From: Sporisorium sorghi
Taxonomy: Eukaryota; Basidiomycota; Ustilaginomycetes; Ustilaginales; Ustilaginaceae
Length of the DNA: 64,000 nt
Reading direction: 5' to 3'
Assembly (NCBI GenBank): GCA_023212695.1
Contig: JALCCG010000001.1
Coordinates: forward strand, 434,001-498,000
In this document: piece after piece, positions 34,442-43,036 of the stretch
Numbering within the stretch: position 1 is the first letter of the stretch
Layout of the letters: each line of letters starts with the position of its first letter
The notes under the pieces: model-generated
Seen by the model: only the letters and a program-made list of their open reading frames with translations
Databases searched by the model: none
Told to the model about the DNA's origin: nothing
Program-made: the position numbers and the translations under genes

Positions 34442-36196
34442 ATGGAGAAAGTGAAAACAAATAGAATGGTTCTGCGGGGACAAGCAAAAGGGCGCAAGCC
34501 CTTTTCCTCCCTCTCCGACCTGTTACGTTGGAATCGACTGGCAGCCCTGTTTGGTGCAGCAGCCGTACTGATATTTTTTGTATACCCCATCCTGAAGCTG
34601 GTTCTTCTCAGTTTTCAGGGCGAGCAAGGTTTAACGCTATCTCACTATAGCGAATTACTGCAACAGGATCGTTTTTGGTCCACATTGCGCAATACCGTAT
34701 TTATCGTTACCGGTTCTACTGTGCTCTCTCTGGTGCTCGGAACTGCACTGGCCTGGATCGTTGCCTACACGGATATCCGGAATAAGTCCGCCCTGCATAT
34801 GGGGATTTTACTTTGTTTTATTCTACCCTCCTATGTTCTTACGTTGTCCTGGTCTTCTTTTACCGGATCACAGGGATGGCTTGCGGGTGTACTGCAATGG
34901 ATTCATCCCGGACTCGCCCCATGGAGTATGTACAGTTTAGGTGGAATTGTATTTGTGATGGGGATTCATCATTTTCCGCTGGTGTACATGTTCACCCTGG
35001 ATGTACTGCGCAAAATCCCGCGTGATCTGGAATGGGCGGCAAGAGCTGGAGGTGCCGGAAGGATGGAAGTTTTCCGTCGCATTACATTGCCACTTGCCCT
35101 GCCGGGCCTGACGGCTGGAGGATTGCTTGTATTTCTGGCTTCGCTGGACAATTTCGGCATACCGGCCTTTCTCGGCACACCTGTGAACATTTCAGTTCTC
35201 AGCACGCTTATATATGAAGAAATTATCGGGTTTGGACCTTCGGCATTTGCCCGTGGTGCATCCTTATCTGTCCTGCTCGGTGTAACTGCAGTAGTCGGAA
35301 GTCTGTTGCAATGGATGCTTTTGCGCAAAAATCATGCCTCCGACACGATGCAACCCGATCTGGCCCCCAGATATGCTTTGGGCCGCATTGGGAAGCCATT
35401 AACATTGGCTATATGGTCGGCTCTCTTGCTGATTACTATTGTTCCATTGTCTTCCATGTTCTCGATGTCTTTCAAAAGAGCCTATGGGCTCGGTCTTACA
35501 CGTGCCAATATGACATTAGACAATTACAAGTATATTCTCTTTGAGAATGAGCGTGTGTGGCAGGCCATCCAGAACAGTCTTGTCCTCGCCCTCGTCACGA
35601 TGCTCGCTTGTCTGATTATAGGCTCAGGATTTGCGTATATACGGGTACGTAAGCCTAATCCATTCAATAAAATGGCCGAACTGGCCACTGCGGTTCCCTA
35701 CACCTTACCTGGTATCGTGTTCGCCCTGTCCATGATTCTCGTATGGATGGAGCCGATCCCTGGCTGGAACCCTGGCATCTATGGAACGATGACCATTTTG
35801 TTTATCGCATATATCTGTCGATTTCTTATTCTTCAGATTCGTTCAAGTGTCACTTCATTCATGCAGCTGGATTCATCGATGGAGGAGGCTGCACGGATCT
35901 CCGGAGCGGGTTTCTGGCGCAAGTGGACAGCGGTTTTGCTGCCATTATTACTGCCGGGTATTCTGACAGGAGGCATGTTGGTCTTCCTGACTGCCCTGAC
36001 CGAGCTTACCGTATCGGCACTGTTATATTCTTCGGGTTCACAGACTATTGGTGTCACCATATTTAGTTTTGAGCAAGCAGGGGACACCCTCTATTCAACC
36101 GCATTGTCCAGTCTGATTGTCGCACTTATTGCGGCAGGAGGAGTAATATTGCTCATCGCTCAGCGATGGGCTGCACGTAAGGGAGTGAAGTCATGA
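34442..36196 (+). CDS. Fused two-domain ABC permease (FbpB/AfuB-like)
   Basis: 584-residue permease with about 12 membrane helices in two homologous halves. Each half has an EAA loop: EWAARAGGAGRMEVFRRITL and EEAARISGAGFWRKWTAVLL. Single-chain double permeases are typical of the FbpB/ThiP/PhnU class, matching the AfuA-type binding protein next to it. It starts 17 bases after that gene and overlaps the ATPase gene by 4 bases. Confidence 0.88.
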   Translation: MEKVKTNRMVLRGQAKGRKPFSSLSDLLRWNRLAALFGAAAVLIFFVYPILKLVLLSFQGEQGLTLSHYSELLQQDRFWSTLRNTVFIVTGSTVLSLVLGTALAWIVAYTDIRNKSALHMGILLCFILPSYVLTLSWSSFTGSQGWLAGVLQWIHPGLAPWSMYSLGGIVFVMGIHHFPLVYMFTLDVLRKIPRDLEWAARAGGAGRMEVFRRITLPLALPGLTAGGLLVFLASLDNFGIPAFLGTPVNISVLSTLIYEEIIGFGPSAFARGASLSVLLGVTAVVGSLLQWMLLRKNHASDTMQPDLAPRYALGRIGKPLTLAIWSALLLITIVPLSSMFSMSFKRAYGLGLTRANMTLDNYKYILFENERVWQAIQNSLVLALVTMLACLIIGSGFAYIRVRKPNPFNKMAELATAVPYTLPGIVFALSMILVWMEPIPGWNPGIYGTMTILFIAYICRFLILQIRSSVTSFMQLDSSMEEAARISGAGFWRKWTAVLLPLLLPGILTGGMLVFLTALTELTVSALLYSSGSQTIGVTIFSFEQAGDTLYSTALSSLIVALIAAGGVILLIAQRWAARKGVKS

Positions 36197-37242
36197 GTAT
36201 CCAGATCAAACAGGTTAGCAAGTCCTTCGGCAGTTTCCAGGCACTTCATTCCATCGACTTAACGATTAAGGATGGAGAATTCGTGGCGATTCTTGGACCG
36301 TCAGGTTGTGGAAAAACAACATTGCTGCGCATTCTTGCCGGATTCGAGCAGCCGAGCAGCGGCGAGGTTCTCATGGATGACCTGGTGGTTGCAGGCTCAG
36401 GGACATTGCTTCCCCCGGAAAAACGAAGAATCGGCATGGTCTTCCAATCCTTTGCGCTGTGGCCGCATATGAATGTGGCGGAGCACATCCGCTTCCCCAT
36501 ACGGACACACAAATCAACACCTTCTCATATTAAAAATAACGAACAGAACCGGATCCATGAAGTTCTGAATATGTCGGGACTTTCACATCTGGCAGACCGC
36601 ATGCCGCATGAGCTGTCCGGGGGACAAAAACAACGCGTCGCTATCGCACGAGCCATCGCTCCCCAGCCGTCACTGCTGCTGATGGATGAACCTCTCAGCA
36701 GTCTGGATGCCATGCTTCGCATGGATATGCGACGTGAGATTCAACAGGTACACCGAAATACCGAATCGGCTGTAGTCTACGTTACGCATGATCAAGGCGA
36801 AGCCCTTGCTATGGCTGACCGCATCATCGTCATGAAGGATGGGCGGATTGAGCAGGCTGGAACGCCGCAGGAGATTTATTTGCGGCCGGAGACCGAATTC
36901 GTAGCGAGATTCGTATCGAAATCCAATTTGGTCACAGGTCACTGGGATGCAGATGTCTTCATACCTAGGGGCGGCACGAATATTTCATGGCCTGGCAAGC
37001 AGGTTGCAAACTATTTCAAATCACACGGCTTATATCCCGTCAGGCCGGATCAGTTCCAACTGCAGCCTTCAGGCAAAGCGGGGATATCGGGTGAGATTGT
37101 CAATGTCCAGTTTCAAGGGAAAGAATTTCACTATGACATCCGCAGCGATGACACACGTTGGGAAGTCATCTCTCCCCTTCCGTTCTCCCTGAACGACCAG
37201 GTGAGTCTGAGTCTTTCTTCCGTCAGCGGCGAAGGAGTGTGA
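36193..37242 (+). CDS. FbpC/AfuC-type ABC ATPase
   Basis: 349-residue ATPase. Walker A ILGPSGCGKTT, Q-loop VFQSFALWPHM, signature LSGGQKQRVAIARA, Walker B LLLMDEPLSSLD and switch YVTHDQGEAL are intact. A C-terminal TOBE-type domain (from about residue 240) with IVNVQFQGKEFHYDI may sense a regulator. It overlaps the permease gene. It powers the fused permease. Confidence 0.9.
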   Translation: MSIQIKQVSKSFGSFQALHSIDLTIKDGEFVAILGPSGCGKTTLLRILAGFEQPSSGEVLMDDLVVAGSGTLLPPEKRRIGMVFQSFALWPHMNVAEHIRFPIRTHKSTPSHIKNNEQNRIHEVLNMSGLSHLADRMPHELSGGQKQRVAIARAIAPQPSLLLMDEPLSSLDAMLRMDMRREIQQVHRNTESAVVYVTHDQGEALAMADRIIVMKDGRIEQAGTPQEIYLRPETEFVARFVSKSNLVTGHWDADVFIPRGGTNISWPGKQVANYFKSHGLYPVRPDQFQLQPSGKAGISGEIVNVQFQGKEFHYDIRSDDTRWEVISPLPFSLNDQVSLSLSSVSGEGV

Positions 37243-37246
37243 CGTT

Positions 37247-38026
37247 TTGATTCAAACCAAGAAGCTGATTTTCTTTGACATCGATGGTACTCTTCTGGAT
37301 CGTCATAATCGGATTCCCGCTTCCGCGAAGCAAGCGGTTCAGACGTTAAAAGAAGCCGGGCATACGGTAGCTTTGGCTTCAGGACGATCTCCGTTCATGT
37401 TGGAACAGGTTCGCCTAGAACTTGGACTGTCGTCTTATGTTAGCTTCAATGGACAATATGTGATTCATCAAGGGGAACTCATTCACAGCAATCCCATCCG
37501 CTCGGATGCTTTGAATCAACTGTCTGCATTCGCTGGCTTATCCGGACATCCACTCGTCTATCTTGATCATTCCCAAATGAGCTGCAGCCAGGATTATCAC
37601 CCCCATGTAGACCTTTGCCTAACTTCTCTTGGCGTGACCCACCCTGGGGTTAATCAGCAATTCTGCAAAAACAGACTTATCTATCAGACGATGCTGTTCT
37701 GTTCACCACAAGAGGAATCGTCCTATCGCGAAAGGTTTCGTGATCTCCACTTTGTCCGCTGGCATCCGTTCTCCATGGATGTTCTGCCTGCGGGGGGCTC
37801 CAAAGCGGAAGGTGTTTCCAGACTCGCTGCCCGAATCGGATTTCCCCCTGAAGATGTGTATGCCTTCGGTGACAACTTCAATGATATGGAGATGTTTCGG
37901 TATGCAGGCTGTAGCATTGCCATGGGCAATGCCCCGTATCCTCTGCAACAAATAGCTTCCCATGTGACGACCCATGCAGAGCAAGACGGGATTTGGCATG
38001 GTCTGAAATGGGCTGGATTATTATAG
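37247..38026 (+). CDS. Cof-type HAD phosphatase 2
   Basis: 259-residue HAD hydrolase, Cof class. Motif I is LIFFDIDGTLLD (Asp11, Asp13) and the late motif is AFGDNFNDMEMFRYAGCSIAMGNA. The start is TTG 37247 right after the ATPase stop, with GAAGGAGTG upstream, so translation is coupled to the transporter. It is a second, different HAD in the same operon, which strengthens a role in dephosphorylating the imported compound. Confidence 0.85.
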   Translation: MIQTKKLIFFDIDGTLLDRHNRIPASAKQAVQTLKEAGHTVALASGRSPFMLEQVRLELGLSSYVSFNGQYVIHQGELIHSNPIRSDALNQLSAFAGLSGHPLVYLDHSQMSCSQDYHPHVDLCLTSLGVTHPGVNQQFCKNRLIYQTMLFCSPQEESSYRERFRDLHFVRWHPFSMDVLPAGGSKAEGVSRLAARIGFPPEDVYAFGDNFNDMEMFRYAGCSIAMGNAPYPLQQIASHVTTHAEQDGIWHGLKWAGLL

Positions 38027-38101
38027 AAGGAACAGTCACCTCCTCCCTTATGACCTAATAAAATATGAATGCTAGTATGACCTCTCAATAATTAACTAAA
38101 A

Positions 38102-38142
38102 AGACAGCAGTCAGTTATTTCTGGCTGCTGTCTCTTCTTGTT
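38102..38142 (+). terminator. Terminator of the SorC-linked operon
   Basis: AGACAGCAG.CAG pairs with CTG.CTGCTGTCT, followed by CTTCTTGTTT, 76 bases after the last HAD gene. Confidence 0.75.
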
Positions 38143-38479
38143 TAGTATGGTTTCCCGTTGGTTGAAGAAGCGGTTTACTTTCCAGAGTTCTCATCAACAG
38201 GTATCCATTTGACCCCTCCTATAGTATGGAATGATCTTTCTTTCAATAGTTCTAAATAGACATATTCTAGACGGAAAAACAATTATCTTCATCATTTAAC
38301 CTGCCCATTCCGCGCGACAGAAATGATCCAACCAGGTAGCTGCCGAAAGGCTGCCCCTTCTAATTCCTGCGTATTTGATATGGACCCAACGGTATATCCG
38401 AGGCATTGACAACTGTCCTGTAAATGAGCAGAAGCAGCCGTTCTATCCGATCAGCTGCCTTCCGTCTTATTCAACTCAT
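38143..38479. other. Intergenic stretch without a gene
   Basis: Between the terminator and the end of the DrrB-like gene I find no supported gene. Short minus-strand readings end near 38300 but have no start signals or known family. Confidence 0.5.
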
Positions 38480-39229
38480 TTAGCCTAACTGGCGTTTAAA
38501 TGCTTTACTTGCAAAGAAATAAGCGATAATCATGATACCGACACACCAGGCAAGCGCGATCCAGATATCGTTGCCAACAGTCCCTTCCTGCAAGAGGGCC
38601 CGAATGGCATTCACGATGGAAGTCACGGGCTGGTTCTCAGCGAACACACGGACAATGGTAGGCATGGTCTCGGTTGGAACAAAAGCCGAACTGATAAACG
38701 GAAGAAAAATCAACGGATACGAGTAGGCTGTCGCCCCTTCCATAGACCCCGCCGTCAATCCGGGAATGACCGCCAGCCATGTCAGCGCCAGTGTAAACAG
38801 TCCGAGCATACCCGCTACTGCGAGCCAATCCAGGATATTCGCGCTGGAACGGAAGCCCATCAGAAGCGCTACGAGGAAAACCACTACAATCGTAAGCGCG
38901 TTGGATACAAGCGAAGTCAATACGTGCGCCCATAATACCGACGAGCGCTTGATAGGCATGGTAATGAAACGCGACATCAGCCCGCTCTTTACATCATTAA
39001 ACAGCCGGAGGCTAGTGTATGCTACACCGGATGCGATAGCCATCAGCAAGATTCCCGGCAATAAATAATTGACGTAGTTGTCCGTGCCGGTCTCTATGGC
39101 CCCACCTAAGACGTAGACAAACAACAGCATCATCATAATCGGCGTAATTGCCACCGTGATAATCGTATCCGGGCTGCGCATGATGTTGCGCATTAAACGC
39201 CCTAGTAATATCCCTGTGTTGCTTTTCAT
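38480..39229 (-). CDS. DrrB-like ABC-2 permease
   Basis: 249-residue membrane protein with about six helices of the daunorubicin-resistance DrrB class (TIITVAITPIMMMLLFVYVLGGAIETG, then LRLFNDVKSGLMSRFITMPIKRSSVL). It starts directly after the ATPase gene. With DrrA-like 39230-39991 it should export a hydrophobic drug or related compound. The operon is headed by PadR, which typically senses such compounds. Confidence 0.85.
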   Translation of the reverse strand: MKSNTGILLGRLMRNIMRSPDTIITVAITPIMMMLLFVYVLGGAIETGTDNYVNYLLPGILLMAIASGVAYTSLRLFNDVKSGLMSRFITMPIKRSSVLWAHVLTSLVSNALTIVVVFLVALLMGFRSSANILDWLAVAGMLGLFTLALTWLAVIPGLTAGSMEGATAYSYPLIFLPFISSAFVPTETMPTIVRVFAENQPVTSIVNAIRALLQEGTVGNDIWIALAWCVGIMIIAYFFASKAFKRQLG

Positions 39230-39991
39230 TCACATTCCCTCCTTATTGCCGACAATCGCCAGGAAAATTTCCTCCAGCGTCGGCTGCTTCTCGATATATT
39301 CCACTTTCGCTGGCGGGAACATCGCTTTGAGCTCGGTAAGGGTACCCGTCTTGATGATTTTCCCGCCATGCAGGATGGCGATACGATCCGCCAGTTGTTC
39401 GGCTTCCTCCAGGTACTGGGTCGTCAGCAAGATCGTCGTGCCGCCGCCGGCAAGCTCCTTGACGGTATCCCAGACTTCAATTCGCCCTTCGGGATCAAGT
39501 CCTGTCGTCGGTTCGTCGAGAAAAATGACGGCTGGCGTTCCAATCAAACTCATGGCGATGTCAATCCGGCGCTTCATCCCACCGGAATATTGGTCTGCAC
39601 GGCGATGGGCCGCATCGGTCAGGCTGAATCTTGCAAGCAGATTGTCGGCGACTTGATCGGGATTGGAAACGCCCCGCAACTTGGCGATCATGATCAGGTT
39701 TTCCCTCCCGGTGAGCATGCCGTCTATAGCTGCAAACTGTCCTGTCAGGCTGATGCTCTGGCGAACATCATCCGGTTGACGCTGGACATCAAAGCCACTA
39801 ACCCGAGCTTCGCCGCCATCTGGCTTCATCAGCGTTGAGAGGATGTTCACCGTGGTCGTCTTGCCCGCTCCATTGGAGCCCAGCAGCGCGAATATCTCAC
39901 CACGTCGCACCTCAAAATCCACCCCCTTTAGGACTTCCTTGTCTTTAAAAGATTTTTTCAACTCTTTTACAGAAATTGCTGCATGACTCAT
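39230..39991 (-). CDS. DrrA-like ABC ATPase
   Basis: 253-residue ATPase. Walker A LLGSNGAGKTTT, Q-loop SLTGQFAAIDGML (the family's typical GQ form), signature YSGGMKRRIDIAMSL and Walker B VIFLDEPTTGLDP are intact; the C-terminal PTLEEIFLAI segment is the DrrA mark. A PadR-type sequence lies just upstream at 40016-40037. Confidence 0.88.
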   Translation of the reverse strand: MSHAAISVKELKKSFKDKEVLKGVDFEVRRGEIFALLGSNGAGKTTTVNILSTLMKPDGGEARVSGFDVQRQPDDVRQSISLTGQFAAIDGMLTGRENLIMIAKLRGVSNPDQVADNLLARFSLTDAAHRRADQYSGGMKRRIDIAMSLIGTPAVIFLDEPTTGLDPEGRIEVWDTVKELAGGGTTILLTTQYLEEAEQLADRIAILHGGKIIKTGTLTELKAMFPPAKVEYIEKQPTLEEIFLAIVGNKEGM

Positions 39992-40015
39992 ACTATCTTC
40001 CTCCTCACATACTAT

Positions 40016-40037
40016 TTAGTCTGACTTATAATCAGTA
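40016..40037. promoter_or_regulatory. PadR site B, before the ATPase gene
   Basis: TTAGTCTGACTTATAATCAG then TA. It contains CTGA-N7-TCAG symmetry (read on the minus strand) and matches 40835-40856 at 20 of 22 bases. Confidence 0.6.
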
Positions 40038-40124
40038 TTACTTAGTACTGGGCTAAAAATATAACTGAATAGCGAAGGCGGCAATTCACATTTGGTAACC
40101 AGCTAATCAGTCGATATGATCTAT

Positions 40125-40466
40125 TTATTTTTTTCCCAACCGGTTCTGGATGCTCTGATTCAAATCTTCGCGGTATTTGGCGACATAGGTTTTCGCATTT
40201 GCGACTAATTCGTCGGCGAAGGAAGCCACATCATCTCCGGTTATATCCAGCACTTGTCTTCCTTCCGCCGCACCGCCTTCAAACAATTCGATTAATTCAT
40301 ATTGAATGTACAGCATATCCATTCCGCTGCCCGCTGCGAAATTCCACATATAGTTTTGAATTTTCTTAAATACGAACTGATAATCCTCTGGCAGGGCATC
40401 CACCCGTGCCAGCATCATCTTGTATTCTTTTTTATCACCAATCATTTTTTTGAACAGTTCCATCAT
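40125..40466 (-). CDS. DUF1048 family protein
   Basis: 113-residue protein; the family text MFKKMIGDKKEYK and MLARVDALPEDYQFVFKKIQ places it in DUF1048, small helical proteins usually found beside PadR regulators and ABC exporters. It follows the PadR gene with one base between them. Its role is unknown; an accessory to PadR sensing is plausible. There is no membrane segment. Confidence 0.87.
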   Translation of the reverse strand: MMELFKKMIGDKKEYKMMLARVDALPEDYQFVFKKIQNYMWNFAAGSGMDMLYIQYELIELFEGGAAEGRQVLDITGDDVASFADELVANAKTYVAKYREDLNQSIQNRLGKK

Positions 40467-40467
40467 A

Positions 40468-40800
40468 TTAATTTTTATCCTCCTTTGATCTCAAATCGTT
40501 GATTTTGGATGATACAAAATCCCACTTTTCCCAGAACAATTCAAGTTCCTGGCGGCCAGCTTCATTAAGCGAGTAAAATTTGCGGGGCGGCCCCATATCT
40601 GACGGCTTCTTTTCGATGTTCACCAGCTTTTTCTTTTCTAATCGCACGAGGATGGTGTAGACTGTCCCTTCTACAACTTCGGTAAACCCCAGATCGTTCA
40701 GTCGGCGGGTAATCTCGTAGCCATAGGTTTCATGGCGGCTGATGATTTCCAATACGCAGCCTTCCAGTGAACCCTTCAGCATTTCAGTTAAATTGTCCAT
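40468..40800 (-). CDS. PadR-family regulator
   Basis: 110-residue PadR winged helix: LEGCVLEIISRHETYGYEITRRLNDLGFTEVVEGTVYTILVRLEKKKLV. It is the first gene of the padR-DUF1048-drrA-drrB operon. PadR proteins repress efflux operons until a phenolic acid or drug binds. The operator-like repeat lies 35 bases before its start. Confidence 0.9.
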   Translation of the reverse strand: MDNLTEMLKGSLEGCVLEIISRHETYGYEITRRLNDLGFTEVVEGTVYTILVRLEKKKLVNIEKKPSDMGPPRKFYSLNEAGRQELELFWEKWDFVSSKINDLRSKEDKN

Positions 40801-40834
40801 ATTCAGTGCCTCCTTTATTTCGTCCCTCCTCTAA

Positions 40835-40856
40835 TTAGTCTGACCTATATTCAGTA
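40835..40856. promoter_or_regulatory. PadR site A, before padR
   Basis: TTAGTCTGACCTATATTCAG then TA, nearly the same as site B at 40016-40037. It lies between the start codon of padR and its candidate promoter at 40933-40961. Confidence 0.65.
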
Positions 40857-40932
40857 CAACATAGTTCCAAGGGAAGTTTTTACTCCGTAGCTTATGGGAA
40901 TCACGCTATTTAGTATTACTTATTACATGTAC

Positions 40933-40961
40933 ATCGTAACACCGAGTAGTGGTGCCGTCAA
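40933..40961 (-). promoter_or_regulatory. Candidate padR promoter
   Basis: Minus strand TTGACG (40961-40956), 17-base spacer, TACGAT (40938-40933). Confidence 0.5.
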
Positions 40962-41034
40962 CTATTTTTATAAATTATTTTTCCAGCCTCACAGAATTGA
41001 TCGTTTCATGCCCACCAATACCCCCTCCCCTTTC

Positions 41035-41397
41035 TTATGAGGTATAATCGTCAATCGCTTGAACAGCGAGTTCCAACGCTCTCATTCTTCTTTCCAGAAG
41101 CGTTCTTTGGGGACTGCCAGCCTTTGACTTAGCGTAGCTGTTTTGGATGGATGGTAATAAACCATTTATAACATGGCGAGCAGCTGCTAATTCTTCCTGG
41201 GTGTGATGGTGGGGGCTTTGATTCCAAACATGCTCCAGCCTAGATAAGCCAATAGAAACAGCTTCGAGTCGTTTCTTTACGAGAGTAGTATTTGCACCAC
41301 TTTGATTCATCTGGGACAGGGCATTTTCGAGTTTGCTGACTGTCGATTGCAAAGACCTTATGGATTCCAACTGATCTGAAATAGATACGTTTTCCAT
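41035..41397 (-). CDS. Small protein of unknown function
   Basis: About 120 residues from ATG 41397 (MENVSISDQLESI), preceded by GAAAGGA; a longer ATG reading from 41430 is possible. It is strongly helical with heptad-like stretches (LESIRSLQSTVSKLENALSQM), and a His-rich turn SPHHHTQ near the middle. It has no signal peptide. I do not recognise the family. It stands alone. Confidence 0.6.
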   Translation of the reverse strand: MENVSISDQLESIRSLQSTVSKLENALSQMNQSGANTTLVKKRLEAVSIGLSRLEHVWNQSPHHHTQEELAAARHVINGLLPSIQNSYAKSKAGSPQRTLLERRMRALELAVQAIDDYTS

Positions 41398-41627
41398 ATT
41401 AATATTGTCCTTTCTCCGTTCGCAGCGCATGTGTGCGCAAGCAATATTTACCTGACTTCATTGTACAACATTTATGCAATTGCTAAGGTTAGTCCGTCTG
41501 GCCCCTTTATTTCGCAATAACCATTCAAGGAAAGTTTAGAATACGGACTCATAATCCCCTTTACTTAAAGTAGATCTAGTTTAAAATGTAATCATGCAAA
41601 AAAACTGTACATTCTTTTTAGATAAGT

Positions 41628-41645
41628 ACTATCAGAAAGGATAGT
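41628..41645. promoter_or_regulatory. Candidate HxlR operator
   Basis: ACTATC-N6-GATAGT inverted repeat ending 7 bases before the HxlR gene start; it overlaps the ribosome site, so it could also act on mRNA. Confidence 0.4.
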
Positions 41646-41651
41646 GTAATC

Positions 41652-41993
41652 ATGAGTATGGCTGAATTTAAAGGTAAGGTTAGAAATATTCAAGATACGC
41701 CATTTGGTTATACCTTATCGGTGATTGGCGGGAAATGGAAAATGGTCATTATCTACCTTCTCGCCGAGAACGGGACGGTTCGCTTTAATGATCTGAAAAG
41801 GCAGATCGGAGCTATCACTTATAAAATGTTAAGTTCACAACTTAAAGAGTTGGAGGCAGACGGCATGGTGAAACGGATAGAATACCCTCAAGTTCCCCCT
41901 AAGGTGGAATACAGTCTCACAGAGAAAGCGGAAACCCTATTGCCTGTTTTGGAAGGCTTATGTGAGTGGGGAGTCAAGAACCAGGATCGTTGA
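41652..41993 (+). CDS. HxlR-family regulator
   Basis: 113-residue HxlR winged helix. The hallmark GGKWKMVIIYLLAENGTVRFNDLKRQIGAITYKMLSSQLKELEADGMV is intact. HxlR proteins respond to aldehydes, quinones or redox stress. No Cys is present, so a thiol switch is unlikely. AAAGGATAG precedes ATG. The target is not obvious; no enzyme gene is adjacent on the same strand. Confidence 0.88.
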   Translation: MSMAEFKGKVRNIQDTPFGYTLSVIGGKWKMVIIYLLAENGTVRFNDLKRQIGAITYKMLSSQLKELEADGMVKRIEYPQVPPKVEYSLTEKAETLLPVLEGLCEWGVKNQDR

Positions 41994-42043
41994 ATCTGTA
42001 TTCACTTTAGACTCGTACAAGTTTTGTCCTCTACAGAAAAAAA

Positions 42044-42079
42044 ACAAGTTCTTGTCCTCAACTCGGAACAAGAACTTGT
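42044..42079 (-). terminator. Terminator after ArsR-type regulator
   Basis: Perfect 12-base stem ACAAGTTCTTGT/ACAAGAACTTGT; on the minus strand eight T follow. It is about 170 bases beyond the stop of the ArsR-type gene at 42249. Confidence 0.8.
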
Positions 42080-42248
42080 AGCCCAAAAACCGCAAAAGCA
42101 GCGGCTCCAGGAAGATAGCCCATGTTCATGCTGGTACAGACAGTTTTGTAAACCTCTCCGGGATCTCAAGCCCCTTTGGTTAAGCATCGCTTCCAGAACG
42201 ATTGTATCCCGTCACGCGCGCGATAGGCTTGCCCCATGTGTATGGTGC

Positions 42249-42938
42249 CTATTCGATATCAATATGGAATGTTTCTTTTAGCCCCCTTTTGCCTTCCGGT
42301 GTGATAGAAATAGCCCTGGTTTTTGGCATGCGTTGTATCCAAGCTAATTCTAATAGCCTTTCTAGCAGGGCATGGCCTAATGCTCCGGCAAGGTGATGAC
42401 GTCTCTCACTCCAATCCAGGCATCGATGCGTGAAGGAGCGGCGCTTTTTCTTCACGCGTTCCAGATCGATCTGGAATGTCTGGAAGAAGGCAACTCCCTT
42501 TTCTGTAACCGTAAATTGATCGCCCACATCGGATAAGACTCCTGCGCTGAGAAGCGAATCCGTCAACTGGATTCCCAGACTCCCTGCAAGATGATCGTAG
42601 CATGTCCTTGCATGGCGTATCGCTTTATGCTCCAAGGCTTGGTTTAATGATCTTATTTCAACAGGTGGCGATATGGATAAAAGGGTCTCCATGATCCGGG
42701 CTACTTCCTGATTCGCTATTCCGTAATAACGATGCCTTCCCTGTTTTTCAACGGTGACCAGATTCGCTGTAACCATTTTGGATAAATGAAAGCTGGCCGT
42801 TTGCGGTTTAATATTTGCCATATGCGCTAGTTCTCCTGCCGGATGATATCGCCCATCCAACAAGGCGGTCAGGATGGCTGCTCTTGATGCATCGCTTACC
42901 AGTGAGGCGATCTGTGCTATGTTTGGATTCGGATTCAT
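42249..42938 (-). CDS. ArsR-type winged-helix regulator (long form)
   Basis: 229 residues from ATG 42938 (MNPNPNIAQ), with GGGGGGAAGAAG upstream. The N-terminal HTH is SDASRAAILTALLDGRYHPAGELAHMANIKPQTASFHLSKMVTANLVTVEKQGRHRYYGI. The C-terminal half (about 120 residues) is an added domain not usual for metal-sensing ArsR proteins and lacks the metal-site cysteines. It is divergent from a flavin reductase-like gene, with a palindrome between them. Confidence 0.82.
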   Translation of the reverse strand: MNPNPNIAQIASLVSDASRAAILTALLDGRYHPAGELAHMANIKPQTASFHLSKMVTANLVTVEKQGRHRYYGIANQEVARIMETLLSISPPVEIRSLNQALEHKAIRHARTCYDHLAGSLGIQLTDSLLSAGVLSDVGDQFTVTEKGVAFFQTFQIDLERVKKKRRSFTHRCLDWSERRHHLAGALGHALLERLLELAWIQRMPKTRAISITPEGKRGLKETFHIDIE

Positions 42939-42965
42939 CTTCTTCCCCCCTAATGTAATCCATAT

Positions 42966-42981
42966 TTCGATGAGCATCGAA
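42966..42981. promoter_or_regulatory. Palindrome between ArsR-type and flavin reductase genes
   Basis: Perfect inverted repeat TTCGATGAGCATCGAA in the 98-base divergent gap; TACAAT follows at 42994 as a possible -10 for the plus gene. It is a likely operator for the regulator. Confidence 0.6.
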
Positions 42982-43036
42982 CCTTTTTTATTTTACAATG
43001 AGTGGAGATAGAATAGTTCATGGGAGGAACGATGGT

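Noticed and set aside
33384..37242. Iron(III) importer call for the AfuA/FbpA-type system
   Set aside because: No Fur-like palindrome is seen, and HAD phosphatases and SorC argue for a phosphate ester ligand; iron is kept only as an alternative.
38160..38470. Minus-strand reading starting MPRIYRWVHIKYAGIRRG
   Set aside because: Only 36 codons, no ribosome site, no known family; it may be chance.
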